NCBI GenBank assembly: GCA_033813635.1
Contig: JAPXRI010000001.1
Location: 1 to 64,000, forward strand
Source: JAPXRI01 sp033813635
Lineage (GTDB): Bacteria; Bacillota; Clostridia; Oscillospirales; QAMX01
Length of the DNA: 64,000 bases
Reading direction: 5' to 3'
Shown here: in pieces, positions 25,476-34,256 of the stretch
How positions within the stretch are numbered: the stretch's first letter is position 1
How the letters are laid out: each line of letters starts with the position of its first letter
Made by a program: the position numbers and the translations under genes
The notes under the pieces: generated by a model
What the model was told of the DNA's origin: nothing
Database searches by the model: none
What the model saw: the letters and a program-made list of their open reading frames with translations, nothing else

Positions 25476-26147
25476 TCACAGCAGATTAATATATTCAAGA
25501 ACGCCTCGCATATCGTTTACCACGTTATCGCAGCGTTTGCAAAGCCTTTTTTGGCTCTGATGCCCGCATGCAACGAGAAGCGAGCGGCAGCCCATCGCGT
25601 GCGCGACCTCGAGGTCGTGCAGCGTGTCTCCGATCAGCAATACCCTGCTCGGATCTATGTCTGTTTCCCTGATCCATCTGAGGCCGATTTCTTTTTTACT
25701 TGTGGCGAGATTATCCGAAAGGCCGTCCACATCGACAAAAAACGAAGAGATGCCCCTCTCTTCGATCTGTGAAAGCAACAGTGATTTTTCGCTCGCCGAT
25801 ATCACGCTCTGCGGGATCCCTTTTATATTAATCTCCGAAAGGACGTCTTTTGACCCCGATACGAGCGGCGCCAAACGCGACGCCTTTCTGTACTTTACAA
25901 TATATACTTCGGCCAGCTCCTCAAAGCTTGCTTTTGAAAAGTCGAAGCCCGCTTTAACATAGTACTCTTTTATCGGGAACCCGAAGATATCAAGATATCG
26001 TGTTTTCGTTACTCCGCTATATCCTCTTTCGGAAAGCATCTCGTTTAATATATTAATACAGATATCAACGTCGTCAAGAAGAGTCCCGTTCCAGTCCCAC
26101 ACGATATGGTCGACTGCATGTTCCAAGTTAGATTCACTCTCTGCCAT
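25476..26147 (-). CDS. HAD-superfamily hydrolase (phosphoglycolate phosphatase-like)
   Basis: A 223-residue HAD phosphatase. Motif I is DWNGTLLDDVD (nucleophile and general acid Asp; the Asn-Gly variant is common in this subgroup), motif II SASEKS, the Lys in TSKKEIG, and motif IV LIGDTLHDLEVAHAMG. A helical cap follows motif I. The substrate is a small phosphate ester, unspecified. The start is taken at 26147. A consensus promoter lies so close that the leader would be only about ten bases. Confidence 0.88.
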   Translation of the reverse strand: MAESESNLEHAVDHIVWDWNGTLLDDVDICINILNEMLSERGYSGVTKTRYLDIFGFPIKEYYVKAGFDFSKASFEELAEVYIVKYRKASRLAPLVSGSKDVLSEINIKGIPQSVISASEKSLLLSQIEERGISSFFVDVDGLSDNLATSKKEIGLRWIRETDIDPSRVLLIGDTLHDLEVAHAMGCRSLLVACGHQSQKRLCKRCDNVVNDMRGVLEYINLL

Positions 26148-26164
26148 CAATAGTATTCCTAGAA

Positions 26165-26193
26165 ATTATACAAAAATATTCCAGCCTTGTCAA
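26165..26193 (-). promoter_or_regulatory. Consensus promoter of the HAD phosphatase/lipid kinase operon
   Basis: TTGACA (26193-26188) and TATAAT (26170-26165) match the sigma-A consensus exactly with a 17-base spacer. The predicted start is near 26158, only about ten bases before the ATG. Confidence 0.85.
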
Positions 26194-26209
26194 TGTTCAA
26201 AAATGACTG

Positions 26210-26237
26210 TTGTTTTTTTGATATATTATGATATAAT
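26210..26237 (+). promoter_or_regulatory. Promoter of the RsiV-like gene
   Basis: TATAAT at 26232-26237 with TTGTTT 16 bases upstream (26210-26215), in an AT-rich stretch back to back with the HAD operon promoter. The leader to the ATG at 26354 is about 110 bases. Confidence 0.55.
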
Positions 26238-26353
26238 ATTGCTAATAATCTATTTGCCTTACCAAAGCGTATGTCGCTATGCGCATGTCGATATGCGCCA
26301 TGCCGTCTCTCCCCCTCTTTCTCCAACCAAGAAATTACGAAGGGAACAAGCTT

Positions 26354-27289
26354 ATGACTTTTCCGAACAAAATATTTGTCCGCTTAAAAAGATTCTTCAA
26401 TAAATATAAGCTATACTGCCTTATAGCTCTGCCCATCATTATCGCCGCCGTAGCCGCAGCCATTGTTGTGTCGACCGATAAAGACGCTCCGGCTTTAAGC
26501 GGCACGCTGATTGAGAGCACTTCCGCGGCGCTGCCGCTGGATTCATCCCAGGTATTTTCCATAACCGCTGAATCCGGCGCGTCCGACCCCGGTACGGATA
26601 CTGCGCCGCCGGCGACCGATTCCGCCATTCCGGTGACTGAGAGCGCCCCGGGTTTGATTACGCTCAACGAGACGCAGGATTCAAAGATTCTGCTCTCCGG
26701 TACAATCTCTTACCCAATATTTAATAACCCGAATTCCAGCCCCATCATATCCGCCGTGAACGACGCTCTTGCCAAAGTCGGCAATTCATTTAAAGATTAT
26801 GCGTTAAATACCCCCCTCAGCCTCGCTAAGACGGAGTTCGTCGCGGACGGGTCAAGCCTTCCGTTTACATTTGACGTAAGCTACACAATTAAGCTCAACA
26901 ACAGTTCTGTGCTGTCTATCGTGTTCTTTATCAATCAGTTTACCGGCGACATGCACAACTACATATGGGATTATTGCGTTAACTATAATATGACAAACGG
27001 CGCGTCGCTTTCACTCTCCGATTTGTTTAACAGCGATTCCTCGGTTTATATGCAGAAAATATATAACTATATCGAAAATCAGATCGCGCAGAATCCCGAT
27101 AATTATTACCCCGATACAAAGCTCGTTGAGACCTTCGACTATTCCAACAAATGGTATTTATCGTCAGACGGTCTTGTATGCGTTTTTAACCCGTACCAAA
27201 TCGCGCCCTATGTCAGCGGAATTATCCAGTTTACAATCCCATATTCGGAGTTTTCAGGTATGATGAAAATCGATCCGAACATGGGTTAA
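26354..27289 (+). CDS. Membrane-anchored protein with DUF3298/RsiV-like domain
   Basis: A 311-residue protein. A basic N terminus leads to one membrane helix (LIALPIIIAAVAAAIVV, about residues 25-45), then a Ser/Thr/Pro/Ala-rich linker to about 110, then an extracytoplasmic domain whose end (FNPYQIAPYVSGIIQFTIPY) is the hallmark of DUF3298, the domain of the anti-sigma factor RsiV and related lysozyme-binding proteins. No sigma factor gene is adjacent, so an anti-sigma role is not supported; it may be a stand-alone surface sensor. The start at 26354 follows GAAGGGAAC. Confidence 0.8.
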   Translation: MTFPNKIFVRLKRFFNKYKLYCLIALPIIIAAVAAAIVVSTDKDAPALSGTLIESTSAALPLDSSQVFSITAESGASDPGTDTAPPATDSAIPVTESAPGLITLNETQDSKILLSGTISYPIFNNPNSSPIISAVNDALAKVGNSFKDYALNTPLSLAKTEFVADGSSLPFTFDVSYTIKLNNSSVLSIVFFINQFTGDMHNYIWDYCVNYNMTNGASLSLSDLFNSDSSVYMQKIYNYIENQIAQNPDNYYPDTKLVETFDYSNKWYLSSDGLVCVFNPYQIAPYVSGIIQFTIPYSEFSGMMKIDPNMG

Positions 27290-27311
27290 GTATATCTATA
27301 CAGAGGCTGTA

Positions 27312-28703
27312 ATGCTTAAAAAAAACGACATTTACGATTTAAACGTTGAAGGATATACTCACGACGGCGCCGGCATCGCAAAATCAGACGGCGTCGTTAT
27401 CTTTATACCCGGAGCGGCTGAGGGCGACAGGCTCAGGGTAAAAATCATTAAGGTCCTCGCCAACAGGGCGATCGGCAGAATCGAGGAAATTCTCGAGGCT
27501 TCACCCACCCGTGAAAACAACGACTGTACCGCCTTTCCCGCATGCGGCGGGTGCGATTTCAGACATATTTCTTACAGCGCGGAATTATGTCAGAAAAAAA
27601 ACGTCGTGGCCGCGGCATTTTCAAAGCTCGGCGGTGTCGATAAGCTTCCGGACGATTTTGAGATTCTCCCTGCCCCTTCGCTGCGCGCTTACCGGAACAA
27701 GGCGATATACCCCGTCGGGTCGGACCGCGGCGGGAAAATCGTATACGGCTTCTACAGGAAAAACAGCCATAACATAGTCTCTTGCAGCGAAAAGGCCGCC
27801 TGCGGGATCCACCCCGCGTTTTTCGACGCGGCGGCAAAGGCCGTTGTTTCCTTCATGGAAAAGGCCGGAGTAAAGCCCTACGATGAAATCACAGGGAGGG
27901 GAACCGTCAGAGCAATCTATATACGCTACGGGGAAGTCACCGGCGAGGTGATGGTATGCATTATCGCGGCACGCCCGTCACTCCCAAGGACTCAGCTTCT
28001 TATCGAACTGCTCCAAAAGGCTGTGCCCGGACTCAAGACGGTCGTCGTCAACGAAAATCCCTCCCGGACAAACGCTCTTCTCGGAAGGAAGAACGTCGTT
28101 TTATACGGCGACGGCGTAATAACGGACGTGCTCTGCGGAAACCGCCTGACGCTCTCTCCCCTTTCGTTTTATCAGATTAACAGAGCCCAGTGCGAGCGGC
28201 TTTACGCCCGCGTGCTCTCATATGCGCGGACGCTGGGCAGCGTGTCCGAAATGCGCGCCCTGGACTTATTCTGCGGGGTAGGCAGCATTACGCTCACTCT
28301 CGCCCCGTTTTTCAAAGAGGTCGCCGGGATCGAGATTGTCCCCGCCGCGATTGAGAACGCCAGGCAAAACGCCGCGCAAAACGGGATTAAAAACGTCATC
28401 TTTTTCTGCGCCGACGCGCTCGGCGCGCCCGAGATTCTGAGAGAAAAACATTTCTCGCCGGATCTTGTAGTAGTCGACCCTCCGCGAAAAGGGCTTTCTC
28501 CACAGATATGCGATTTTCTGATTAAAAATGAGGCAAAGCATCTGATTTATGTCTCCTGCGAGCCTTCTACCCTCGCCCGGGATATCAAATTGCTTTCAGC
28601 CGGCGGCTTCATGCTTTCCAACCTCAGCGCATTCGACATGTTTCCGCGCACCGCCAACGTCGAATGCGTGGCGTTGCTGTCTAAGGTCGAGAAATGGTTG
28701 TAG
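27312..28703 (+). CDS. 23S rRNA/tRNA (uracil-5-)-methyltransferase, RlmD/TrmA family
   Basis: A 463-residue enzyme. The N-terminal TRAM domain (to about residue 60) binds RNA; Cys residues in CTAFPACGGCDFRH hold a [4Fe-4S] cluster. The Rossmann methyltransferase core has ALDLFCGVGSITLTLA for SAM binding, VVVDPPRKGL, and the catalytic Cys in YVSCEPSTLARD. It forms 5-methyluridine in 23S rRNA or tRNA; paralogues are hard to separate by sequence. It follows the RsiV-like gene by 22 bases and may be co-transcribed. Confidence 0.93.
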   Translation: MLKKNDIYDLNVEGYTHDGAGIAKSDGVVIFIPGAAEGDRLRVKIIKVLANRAIGRIEEILEASPTRENNDCTAFPACGGCDFRHISYSAELCQKKNVVAAAFSKLGGVDKLPDDFEILPAPSLRAYRNKAIYPVGSDRGGKIVYGFYRKNSHNIVSCSEKAACGIHPAFFDAAAKAVVSFMEKAGVKPYDEITGRGTVRAIYIRYGEVTGEVMVCIIAARPSLPRTQLLIELLQKAVPGLKTVVVNENPSRTNALLGRKNVVLYGDGVITDVLCGNRLTLSPLSFYQINRAQCERLYARVLSYARTLGSVSEMRALDLFCGVGSITLTLAPFFKEVAGIEIVPAAIENARQNAAQNGIKNVIFFCADALGAPEILREKHFSPDLVVVDPPRKGLSPQICDFLIKNEAKHLIYVSCEPSTLARDIKLLSAGGFMLSNLSAFDMFPRTANVECVALLSKVEKWL

Positions 28704-28752
28704 CATCATACAAGGAGCAGCTCTTTTTTCCAGCCCACAGGTGGTAATTTCC

Positions 28753-28788
28753 AAAGCCCCAATTCTTTTAATCGAATTGGGGCTTTTT
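28753..28788. terminator. Intrinsic terminator between convergent genes
   Basis: AAAGCCCCAATTC and GAATTGGGGCTTT form a 13-bp perfect stem with an eight-base loop. The plus strand continues with further T. It ends the methyltransferase transcript and may act on the convergent MACPF gene as well. Confidence 0.9.
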
Positions 28789-28868
28789 GATATTTCTCAT
28801 AACCCACGTTGGAAAAGGGTCGGGTACCGCTCATCAAGCGCTGATTGCATGTGATAATGTTAAATTGT

Positions 28869-30731
28869 TTATTCGAGCGTATACAGTAAGAAGCAATTTC
28901 TGGCTATCGGTATCCCCGCAACAAATGCGGCCGCTCCCTCGCTTATATCTTTAATCTTGCTATGGTCGCTTAAAACAGGGACAAAATGGTATTTTCTGCC
29001 GTCATCGGGCGCATGCTGCATATAATACTCCGTATTATCCGATGATATATGCTTAAACAGTATCTCATGAATCGGGCTGCCTTTTTCACTTGTAACATAA
29101 TACAGCCTTATCTCATGAGCTCCCGCCGCTTTTGCCAGTGTCGAGTTTATCTCCGTTCCGAGATTTGACCCGGGTATATTGTGGCTGCCTTGCAGTCCCC
29201 ACAGTTTTGCCGTGGGATCGTCCTTGTACCTGCTGTTGAAATAATTCACCGCATCATCCCCGATGGTTTTATCCTCAAGTATAATTTCGACAATCGGAGG
29301 ATTTTCTGTATCGTCCTCAAAGGTGTAGCGCGCGTATAGATTTGCGACTCGATCCATCCCGTGGCATGCGATATTGGATATAAAATGCCATGTTCCTGAG
29401 TCGGGATCGGTAAATTCACTGTTAATATTATCATATGGTTTTGAAAATGAAAGACGTAAGCCGTTAATAACGGCACCGGTCGGAACCATTTTCATTTTTT
29501 CAACCGCATACTTTTCAAACTCGGTCTGTAAATACTTCTTTCTTGCTTCGGTTTTGCAAAATTCCCATATAGGGATAAGGCCATTATCACCGAATTCGCA
29601 TAGAGACGGGTTCTTTTGCACGGTGGCAAGCCATTTATTAAGCGCATTGACATCATTTTCAAGAGACTGACCGTCAATGCCGTCGCCGCCGTATGTAAAT
29701 ATATTGACGACGCTGTTTGTTTTAAAAGATTCCTCAACCTGGGTGCTCGCGTTATCCACATTACATTTTGCAGATGCAAAACCGATGTTAAATGATGCTT
29801 TCACCTGGGCTGAAAATGATTTTTCATCTTTCACATACTTTTTTTCAATACAGGTATTGTAGTCAAATCTTCCGCCTGCCTCTATTGACCTTAAAACATG
29901 GGTGCCGTAATTCTCGAAAATGAATTTAGCGTCTTTTGATTCAAGAATGTTTACAGCATCCGCCTTTAAATAATCGTTAAGATTCACTGACGGGTCAATA
30001 TAAAGTTTATACAGCCCTATGTTATAAAAGATCGTGCTGAAGTAAGAATTTGCTTCTTCAAGATGGGAAGAGCTGAAATTTGCTTTTACACTACCGCTGA
30101 AGAACATATAGCTGCCCGATAATGATATTTGGGTCGCTACTTCCTTTGAATATTTCTTAATACTCGATGCCGTCACTACTTTATATGTGCTTTCCGGGAT
30201 GTTTCTGCGGTATACCTTGCCGTCTTTCAGCAGCTTGCCAATATCTATAATCGTTCCGTCTTCAACATATTTTGCGCAGGCGTATTTTTCGAAAACATCA
30301 TAGCCGCATCCCAAATGCTCAAGCACCGGCATATCAATATCCTTCTCTGTGAGGGCGAACGGTGGAAATTCGTCCACAGTACCGCTAACCGTACCGGATC
30401 CCCCCGGTTTTATTGTAATTTTGGGCTTAGTAAATTTAAGGCCGATTTTACCGATATCGACCACACTCATTTTCAGAATGCTGGAAGTATCGACTTTGCC
30501 GATACTGACCGAACTTGATGCGTCGAAGTCGCCCGGAATTGTTATCATCTCATATTTCCCGGTGGTTTCGTTGGGCTTTATCGTGCTTACGGTACTATTG
30601 CTATCACCGGTCTGTTGGTGCTGTGATCCTTCGGATGACTGCGAAGGAGTCTGAATGATGCAGGAGTTAAGACATAATGATAAACACAAAGCCAGTATCA
30701 GGACCACGGATTTTTTCTGAACGGTTTTCAT
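28869..30731 (-). CDS. MACPF-domain lipoprotein (perforin-like)
   Basis: A 620-residue secreted lipoprotein with a signal peptide ending in the lipobox LNSC (Cys24). A Ser/Thr/Gln-rich linker and a beta-rich region (about residues 60-125) precede a MACPF domain opening HLGCGYDVFEKYACAKYV (about 139-156). It contains the family signature YGTH (275-278), then GG at 286-287, with flanking helical clusters. A C-terminal module of about 200 residues (from about 420) is not recognised. MACPF proteins oligomerise into membrane pores or act as non-lytic surface proteins; in bacteria most are uncharacterised. The target is unknown. The gene is AT-richer than average. AAAGGAG precedes the ATG. Confidence 0.85.
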   Translation of the reverse strand: MKTVQKKSVVLILALCLSLCLNSCIIQTPSQSSEGSQHQQTGDSNSTVSTIKPNETTGKYEMITIPGDFDASSSVSIGKVDTSSILKMSVVDIGKIGLKFTKPKITIKPGGSGTVSGTVDEFPPFALTEKDIDMPVLEHLGCGYDVFEKYACAKYVEDGTIIDIGKLLKDGKVYRRNIPESTYKVVTASSIKKYSKEVATQISLSGSYMFFSGSVKANFSSSHLEEANSYFSTIFYNIGLYKLYIDPSVNLNDYLKADAVNILESKDAKFIFENYGTHVLRSIEAGGRFDYNTCIEKKYVKDEKSFSAQVKASFNIGFASAKCNVDNASTQVEESFKTNSVVNIFTYGGDGIDGQSLENDVNALNKWLATVQKNPSLCEFGDNGLIPIWEFCKTEARKKYLQTEFEKYAVEKMKMVPTGAVINGLRLSFSKPYDNINSEFTDPDSGTWHFISNIACHGMDRVANLYARYTFEDDTENPPIVEIILEDKTIGDDAVNYFNSRYKDDPTAKLWGLQGSHNIPGSNLGTEINSTLAKAAGAHEIRLYYVTSEKGSPIHEILFKHISSDNTEYYMQHAPDDGRKYHFVPVLSDHSKIKDISEGAAAFVAGIPIARNCFLLYTLE

Positions 30732-30965
30732 ACGAATCTCCTTTCATTCTGTTCGCACGGCGGTCTGTTCATCTTTAATTATGCTTGATCCGCTTTCTGA
30801 AGGGTTTCATCAAATACTTTTATTTTTGTCAGTAATCTCCTATCTTTGGATTCTCCATCGTCTCCTTTCACTTTTCCTTCTAAGGTGTGTACCGATTATC
30901 ATTTCCCGTCATATACATCACGCAATATGTTATAAGATCCTTGAACGCGCTAATTTGCATTCGGT

Positions 30966-31931
30966 CTATGTACACTGCGGACTATAACCGTTGCCCGGGC
31001 CGGCTTCCTTCGATGAGTTCTTAAAAGACCGGTAGGCTTCCGTCAAATCGGACACAGAATCCGCATCAAACGAGATCATGTAAAAGAGCTCCTTCCCACG
31101 GATAAGAACACAGTCATTTTTGGCTCCTCCGTAAGTATATACTGACGGTCTTGGTATTTTGCCCCTCAGATAGGCGGCTGTGTCCTCGAGCTGTCTTTTG
31201 CTCAGCTGAAAATCCGGACCTATATTGTATTTCAAAAAAGCCTCGGATTCCGTGTATGTCATCACCTGCAGCTCATCAATCTCATCAAAGCGGATATGTA
31301 CCGGCTGCAACTCTGAGAATCTTTTACCGGCATTAGGAAAGAGCCTGATCATCACGCCGTCCTCCACAAGCCGGTATGTAGGCAGACCGCTGCGAAACCG
31401 TTTTGCGGCATGATTCCATGCTTTTCCAAGCTTTTTACGGATTGCAGCATAAGCAATAACCGTGGCGGCGTACAGGACTGTGTTTTTTGAAATGACTTTG
31501 GGAAAATACCATAATTCATAAAGCAGTAATGCAATTAGGATTATAAATACACTCAGGAATATAACTGCATTCAGAATGTCCTTAACCTGATTGAAAGTGG
31601 CAAATGCTGACCATATGGTCTTCGGCTTATACTTCAGAACCTCCCTGCGCATGCCAAGCGCTTCGTGCAATCGCCACAATGCGCCTTCGAAAGTAAGAAT
31701 AAACGGAATAGGAAGGAGAATATATACAAGCGCGTCTGCAACCGGAGAGTCGAATGACGGCAGCCCGATATGGTATGTTCCTAAGATAGGGGAAGTAACC
31801 ATCCCATCCCCGTCAGGAAGCAGGACCAGACCGATTGTAAATATCAAAGCAATAGCTGAAAGCATAAACAAGCCGATTGCGACCAGGATTTGATTCGATT
31901 TTTTTATAGCGATGTTTATCACCCCCTTCAT
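30966..31931 (-). CDS. Four-helix membrane protein of unknown function
   Basis: A 321-residue protein not recognised. Membrane helices are predicted near residues 13-35, 65-85, 115-140 and 148-165. They are followed by a soluble domain of about 150 residues that starts GVMIRLFPNAGKRF and contains a charged, beta-rich core. The translational start is uncertain: AAGGGGGTG, an excellent ribosome binding site, lies just downstream of the ATG at 31931 and points to the ATC at 31913. It precedes the MACPF gene on the same strand with 234 bases between, so shared expression is possible but not shown. Confidence 0.7.
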   Translation of the reverse strand: MKGVINIAIKKSNQILVAIGLFMLSAIALIFTIGLVLLPDGDGMVTSPILGTYHIGLPSFDSPVADALVYILLPIPFILTFEGALWRLHEALGMRREVLKYKPKTIWSAFATFNQVKDILNAVIFLSVFIILIALLLYELWYFPKVISKNTVLYAATVIAYAAIRKKLGKAWNHAAKRFRSGLPTYRLVEDGVMIRLFPNAGKRFSELQPVHIRFDEIDELQVMTYTESEAFLKYNIGPDFQLSKRQLEDTAAYLRGKIPRPSVYTYGGAKNDCVLIRGKELFYMISFDADSVSDLTEAYRSFKNSSKEAGPGNGYSPQCT

Positions 31932-32512
31932 ATTATTGTGCCTGCATGTATTTAGTGGTGTTTTTCTCCGCCCTGCCTATTGTGCAGCATATATCATAAG
32001 TGTAATTAATTATTTTACACAATATTTATCCATTCTTTTTCCTAACGAAAAGTCCTGCGTCTTGTCATATTACTATCATTTTCTACAATTATACCTGTTC
32101 GCAATTATACCAGATTAAAACAACTGTGTCAACTTATATAACATAACGCAACTGCCTGATAACCAGTATTGTTGCTGTATTTTTCAATAATCTGCGTTTT
32201 AAAGAAGTTATCCACATAAATAATTAATACGAAGATCAATGCCGCAGAGTCACATTAAGAGCCGGAATGACTTCAGAAAATGCTTTGTTAGTTAACCTGT
32301 TCCAATAATCGCAAATTGGTGAGGCAATTGGATACGCATGCTGCAACTATTCTCTATTATAATCTAATATATTGTGATATGCTAAACCTGCTGAATGCTC
32401 TTTATATTGAGATTGGTGGCGAAGCAAATATCTCGACAACTCAGGAACGCAGCCGTAATAATGTGACAGAGAAAATACATGATGACAATGTATACGCATT
32501 TTAGCAATATTA
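31932..32512. other. AT-rich intergenic stretch without a recognisable gene
   Basis: More than 500 bases with no convincing coding frame or RNA gene. The longest frame here (62 residues, 32316-32504) has no ribosome binding site or domain. It contains a candidate minus-strand promoter near its left end and ends at the promoter of the plus-strand envelope cluster. Confidence 0.6.
31993..32022 (-). promoter_or_regulatory. Candidate promoter of the four-helix membrane protein gene
   Basis: TTGTGT (32022-32017) and TATGAT (31998-31993) lie 18 bases apart. The spacer carries the inverted repeat GTGTAA/TTACAC, which could be an operator. Confidence 0.4.
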
Positions 32513-32521
32513 TGGTATAAT
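32513..32521 (+). promoter_or_regulatory. Extended -10 promoter of the envelope/glycan cluster
   Basis: TGGTATAAT is a perfect extended -10 element with no good -35 upstream. The predicted start is about 30 bases before a 32-codon frame that leads into the GT-C-like gene. Confidence 0.55.
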
Positions 32522-32557
32522 GTATGATAAGTTCACTGACGCCGAAAAGAAGAGTTT

Positions 32558-32656
32558 ATGAAGACTTATATTATAAAAATAGACATCCGCGAGGGGCTTC
32601 TCGTCTACGGACGACCGCTTAAGAAAACCATTATGCTCTCGGTGATTAAAAAATGA
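32558..32656 (+). CDS. Candidate 32-residue leader peptide coupled to the GT-C-like gene
   Basis: An ATG at 32558, preceded by AAGAAGAG, opens 32 codons ending in TGA that overlaps the ATG of the next gene (ATGA). The peptide starts MKTYIIKIDIREGLLVYGRP and ends in Lys-Lys. The GC-rich third positions in its middle look like real coding use in this genome. It could be a translational coupling peptide, or the surviving end of a truncated gene. It is unlike any family known to the annotator. Confidence 0.4.
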   Translation: MKTYIIKIDIREGLLVYGRPLKKTIMLSVIKK

Positions 32657-34233
32657 ACAGAAAAAATAATGCTTTGGATAAGATCGGTAATTTTTGCAGC
32701 GGAGCGGTCTTCGCTATTTTTCTGTTGATTTTCGTTACCTTATCGGCGGTCGGTTTTCTCCGGACAACCGGCGTCGACGACTTAAACACCATGCAGGAGC
32801 GCATCTTTTATATCCGCGACAATGTCTTTGTAAACATCCTTCTTCTGGGCCTCTTGTTCTTATGTTTGCATTTTTCGAAGAATTTCTTTCTGCGCGCGTC
32901 CGTCCGGAATATGACGGTCTTTTTGCTAGTCTGGACGATAGTTGTAGGTTCGTTCTGGATCATATCCGCCCTTTCCGTACCGGAGCATGACTCCGGCATT
33001 GTCTTCAGCGCTGCGGTGGAAGCGTCAAACGACAATTTCTCTTTTCTCGCGCACCATCAGCAGTATTTCAACAATTTTCCCTTTCAGCTCGGGTATGTAC
33101 TTTTCTGCGAGTTTTTCCTACGTATTTTCCGCTTTACCCAGAGCGGAATTTTGCTGCAATTCGTCAATCTTGTGTTTCTGTGTTTTGCCTATATAGCGCT
33201 TATACGGCTTTCCGGCGTGATTTTCAGGAGCTCTGCCGTGCAGAGAATTACAATTCTGCTGCTTTTCGGTTGTGCTCCCCCGCTTCTGTTTCTCACCTTT
33301 GTCTACGGGAACATTCCCGAGCTCACGCTCGCCCTCTGGGCGTCCCTTTACGCGCTCCGGCTGATTAATGAAAAGCGAAAAGCATTGATATTGCCGACCG
33401 CCGTTCTTATCTCACTTGCCTGCGCGGTAAAGCCCAACGGCATTATCATTCTCGCGGCCATCTGCATTGTTTTTTTACTCCATTTTCTGAAAACGCGCAG
33501 AGTGTTCATGATCTTCTCTGCTCTTATCTGTGTTCTATCCTGCGTTTTATTCAATAGACTCGTTGTTTTTTCCTATGAGCTCCGCTCCGGCTCCGATGTC
33601 GGCTGTGGGATACCCAAGCTTTTATGGATGAATATGGGCTTCCATGAATCCGATATCGCGCCCGGGTGGTATAATGGGAAATACACCGTCGCCGCATATC
33701 AGAAGAGCGGTTATGACGGGAAAAAAGCCTCCGAAGAAGCCAAGGCAGAGCTTAAAGAAAGGCTCTCATACTTTATAAAAAACCCCAGGGACGCCGCGAG
33801 ATTCTTTATCGAAAAAACTGTCAGCCAGTGGAACGAGCCGACATATGAGAGTATATGGGTAAGCCAGGTCAAGGAGCATTACAATACGATTTCCCCGCTT
33901 ACCGAAAACGTCTACAGCGGAGCGCTTGGGTATTTCCTTCGCTATTATATGAACTTCTACCAGCAGGCTATCTTTCTGTCTGCGTCCGCGGCCGCGTACT
34001 TTCTTCTGAGAAAAACGGAAACACTGAAGGTATTGCTTCCGCTCGCAGTTCTCGGGGGATTTTTTTATCACCTTCTTTTTGAGGCGAAATCCCAGTACAT
34101 TCTGACCTACTTTATAATCCTTGTCCCGATCGCGGCGTACGGAATCTACAAAGCGCTCGGGCTCGACAAAAGCGAGACCGAATTGCTCGCCGATAAGATT
34201 TGGATCAAACACAGAAACGGCGACAACGCCTGA
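32653..34233 (+). CDS. Multi-pass membrane protein, probable GT-C fold glycosyltransferase
   Basis: A 526-residue protein with about ten to twelve hydrophobic helices. After the first helix comes an outward loop with paired acids (TTGVDDLNTMQER), the position where GT39/GT-C enzymes keep their catalytic Asp. A soluble segment (about residues 300-420, AGWYNGKYTVAAYQKSGYDG and onward) lies between helix groups, as in polyprenyl-phosphate-sugar-dependent transferases. It would transfer a sugar to an envelope acceptor; donor and acceptor are unknown. It is followed 23 bases later by the deacetylase gene. Confidence 0.65.
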   Translation: MNRKNNALDKIGNFCSGAVFAIFLLIFVTLSAVGFLRTTGVDDLNTMQERIFYIRDNVFVNILLLGLLFLCLHFSKNFFLRASVRNMTVFLLVWTIVVGSFWIISALSVPEHDSGIVFSAAVEASNDNFSFLAHHQQYFNNFPFQLGYVLFCEFFLRIFRFTQSGILLQFVNLVFLCFAYIALIRLSGVIFRSSAVQRITILLLFGCAPPLLFLTFVYGNIPELTLALWASLYALRLINEKRKALILPTAVLISLACAVKPNGIIILAAICIVFLLHFLKTRRVFMIFSALICVLSCVLFNRLVVFSYELRSGSDVGCGIPKLLWMNMGFHESDIAPGWYNGKYTVAAYQKSGYDGKKASEEAKAELKERLSYFIKNPRDAARFFIEKTVSQWNEPTYESIWVSQVKEHYNTISPLTENVYSGALGYFLRYYMNFYQQAIFLSASAAAYFLLRKTETLKVLLPLAVLGGFFYHLLFEAKSQYILTYFIILVPIAAYGIYKALGLDKSETELLADKIWIKHRNGDNA

Positions 34234-34256
34234 AATCTCATTGATTGGAGAACGTT

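Noticed and set aside
26354..27289. RsiV-like protein as an anti-sigma factor
   Set aside because: Only the DUF3298 domain is seen; there is no adjacent ECF sigma factor gene and no anti-sigma N-terminal domain.
32316..32504. A 62-residue frame in the AT-rich intergenic stretch
   Set aside because: No ribosome binding site, no domain, and composition like the non-coding surroundings.
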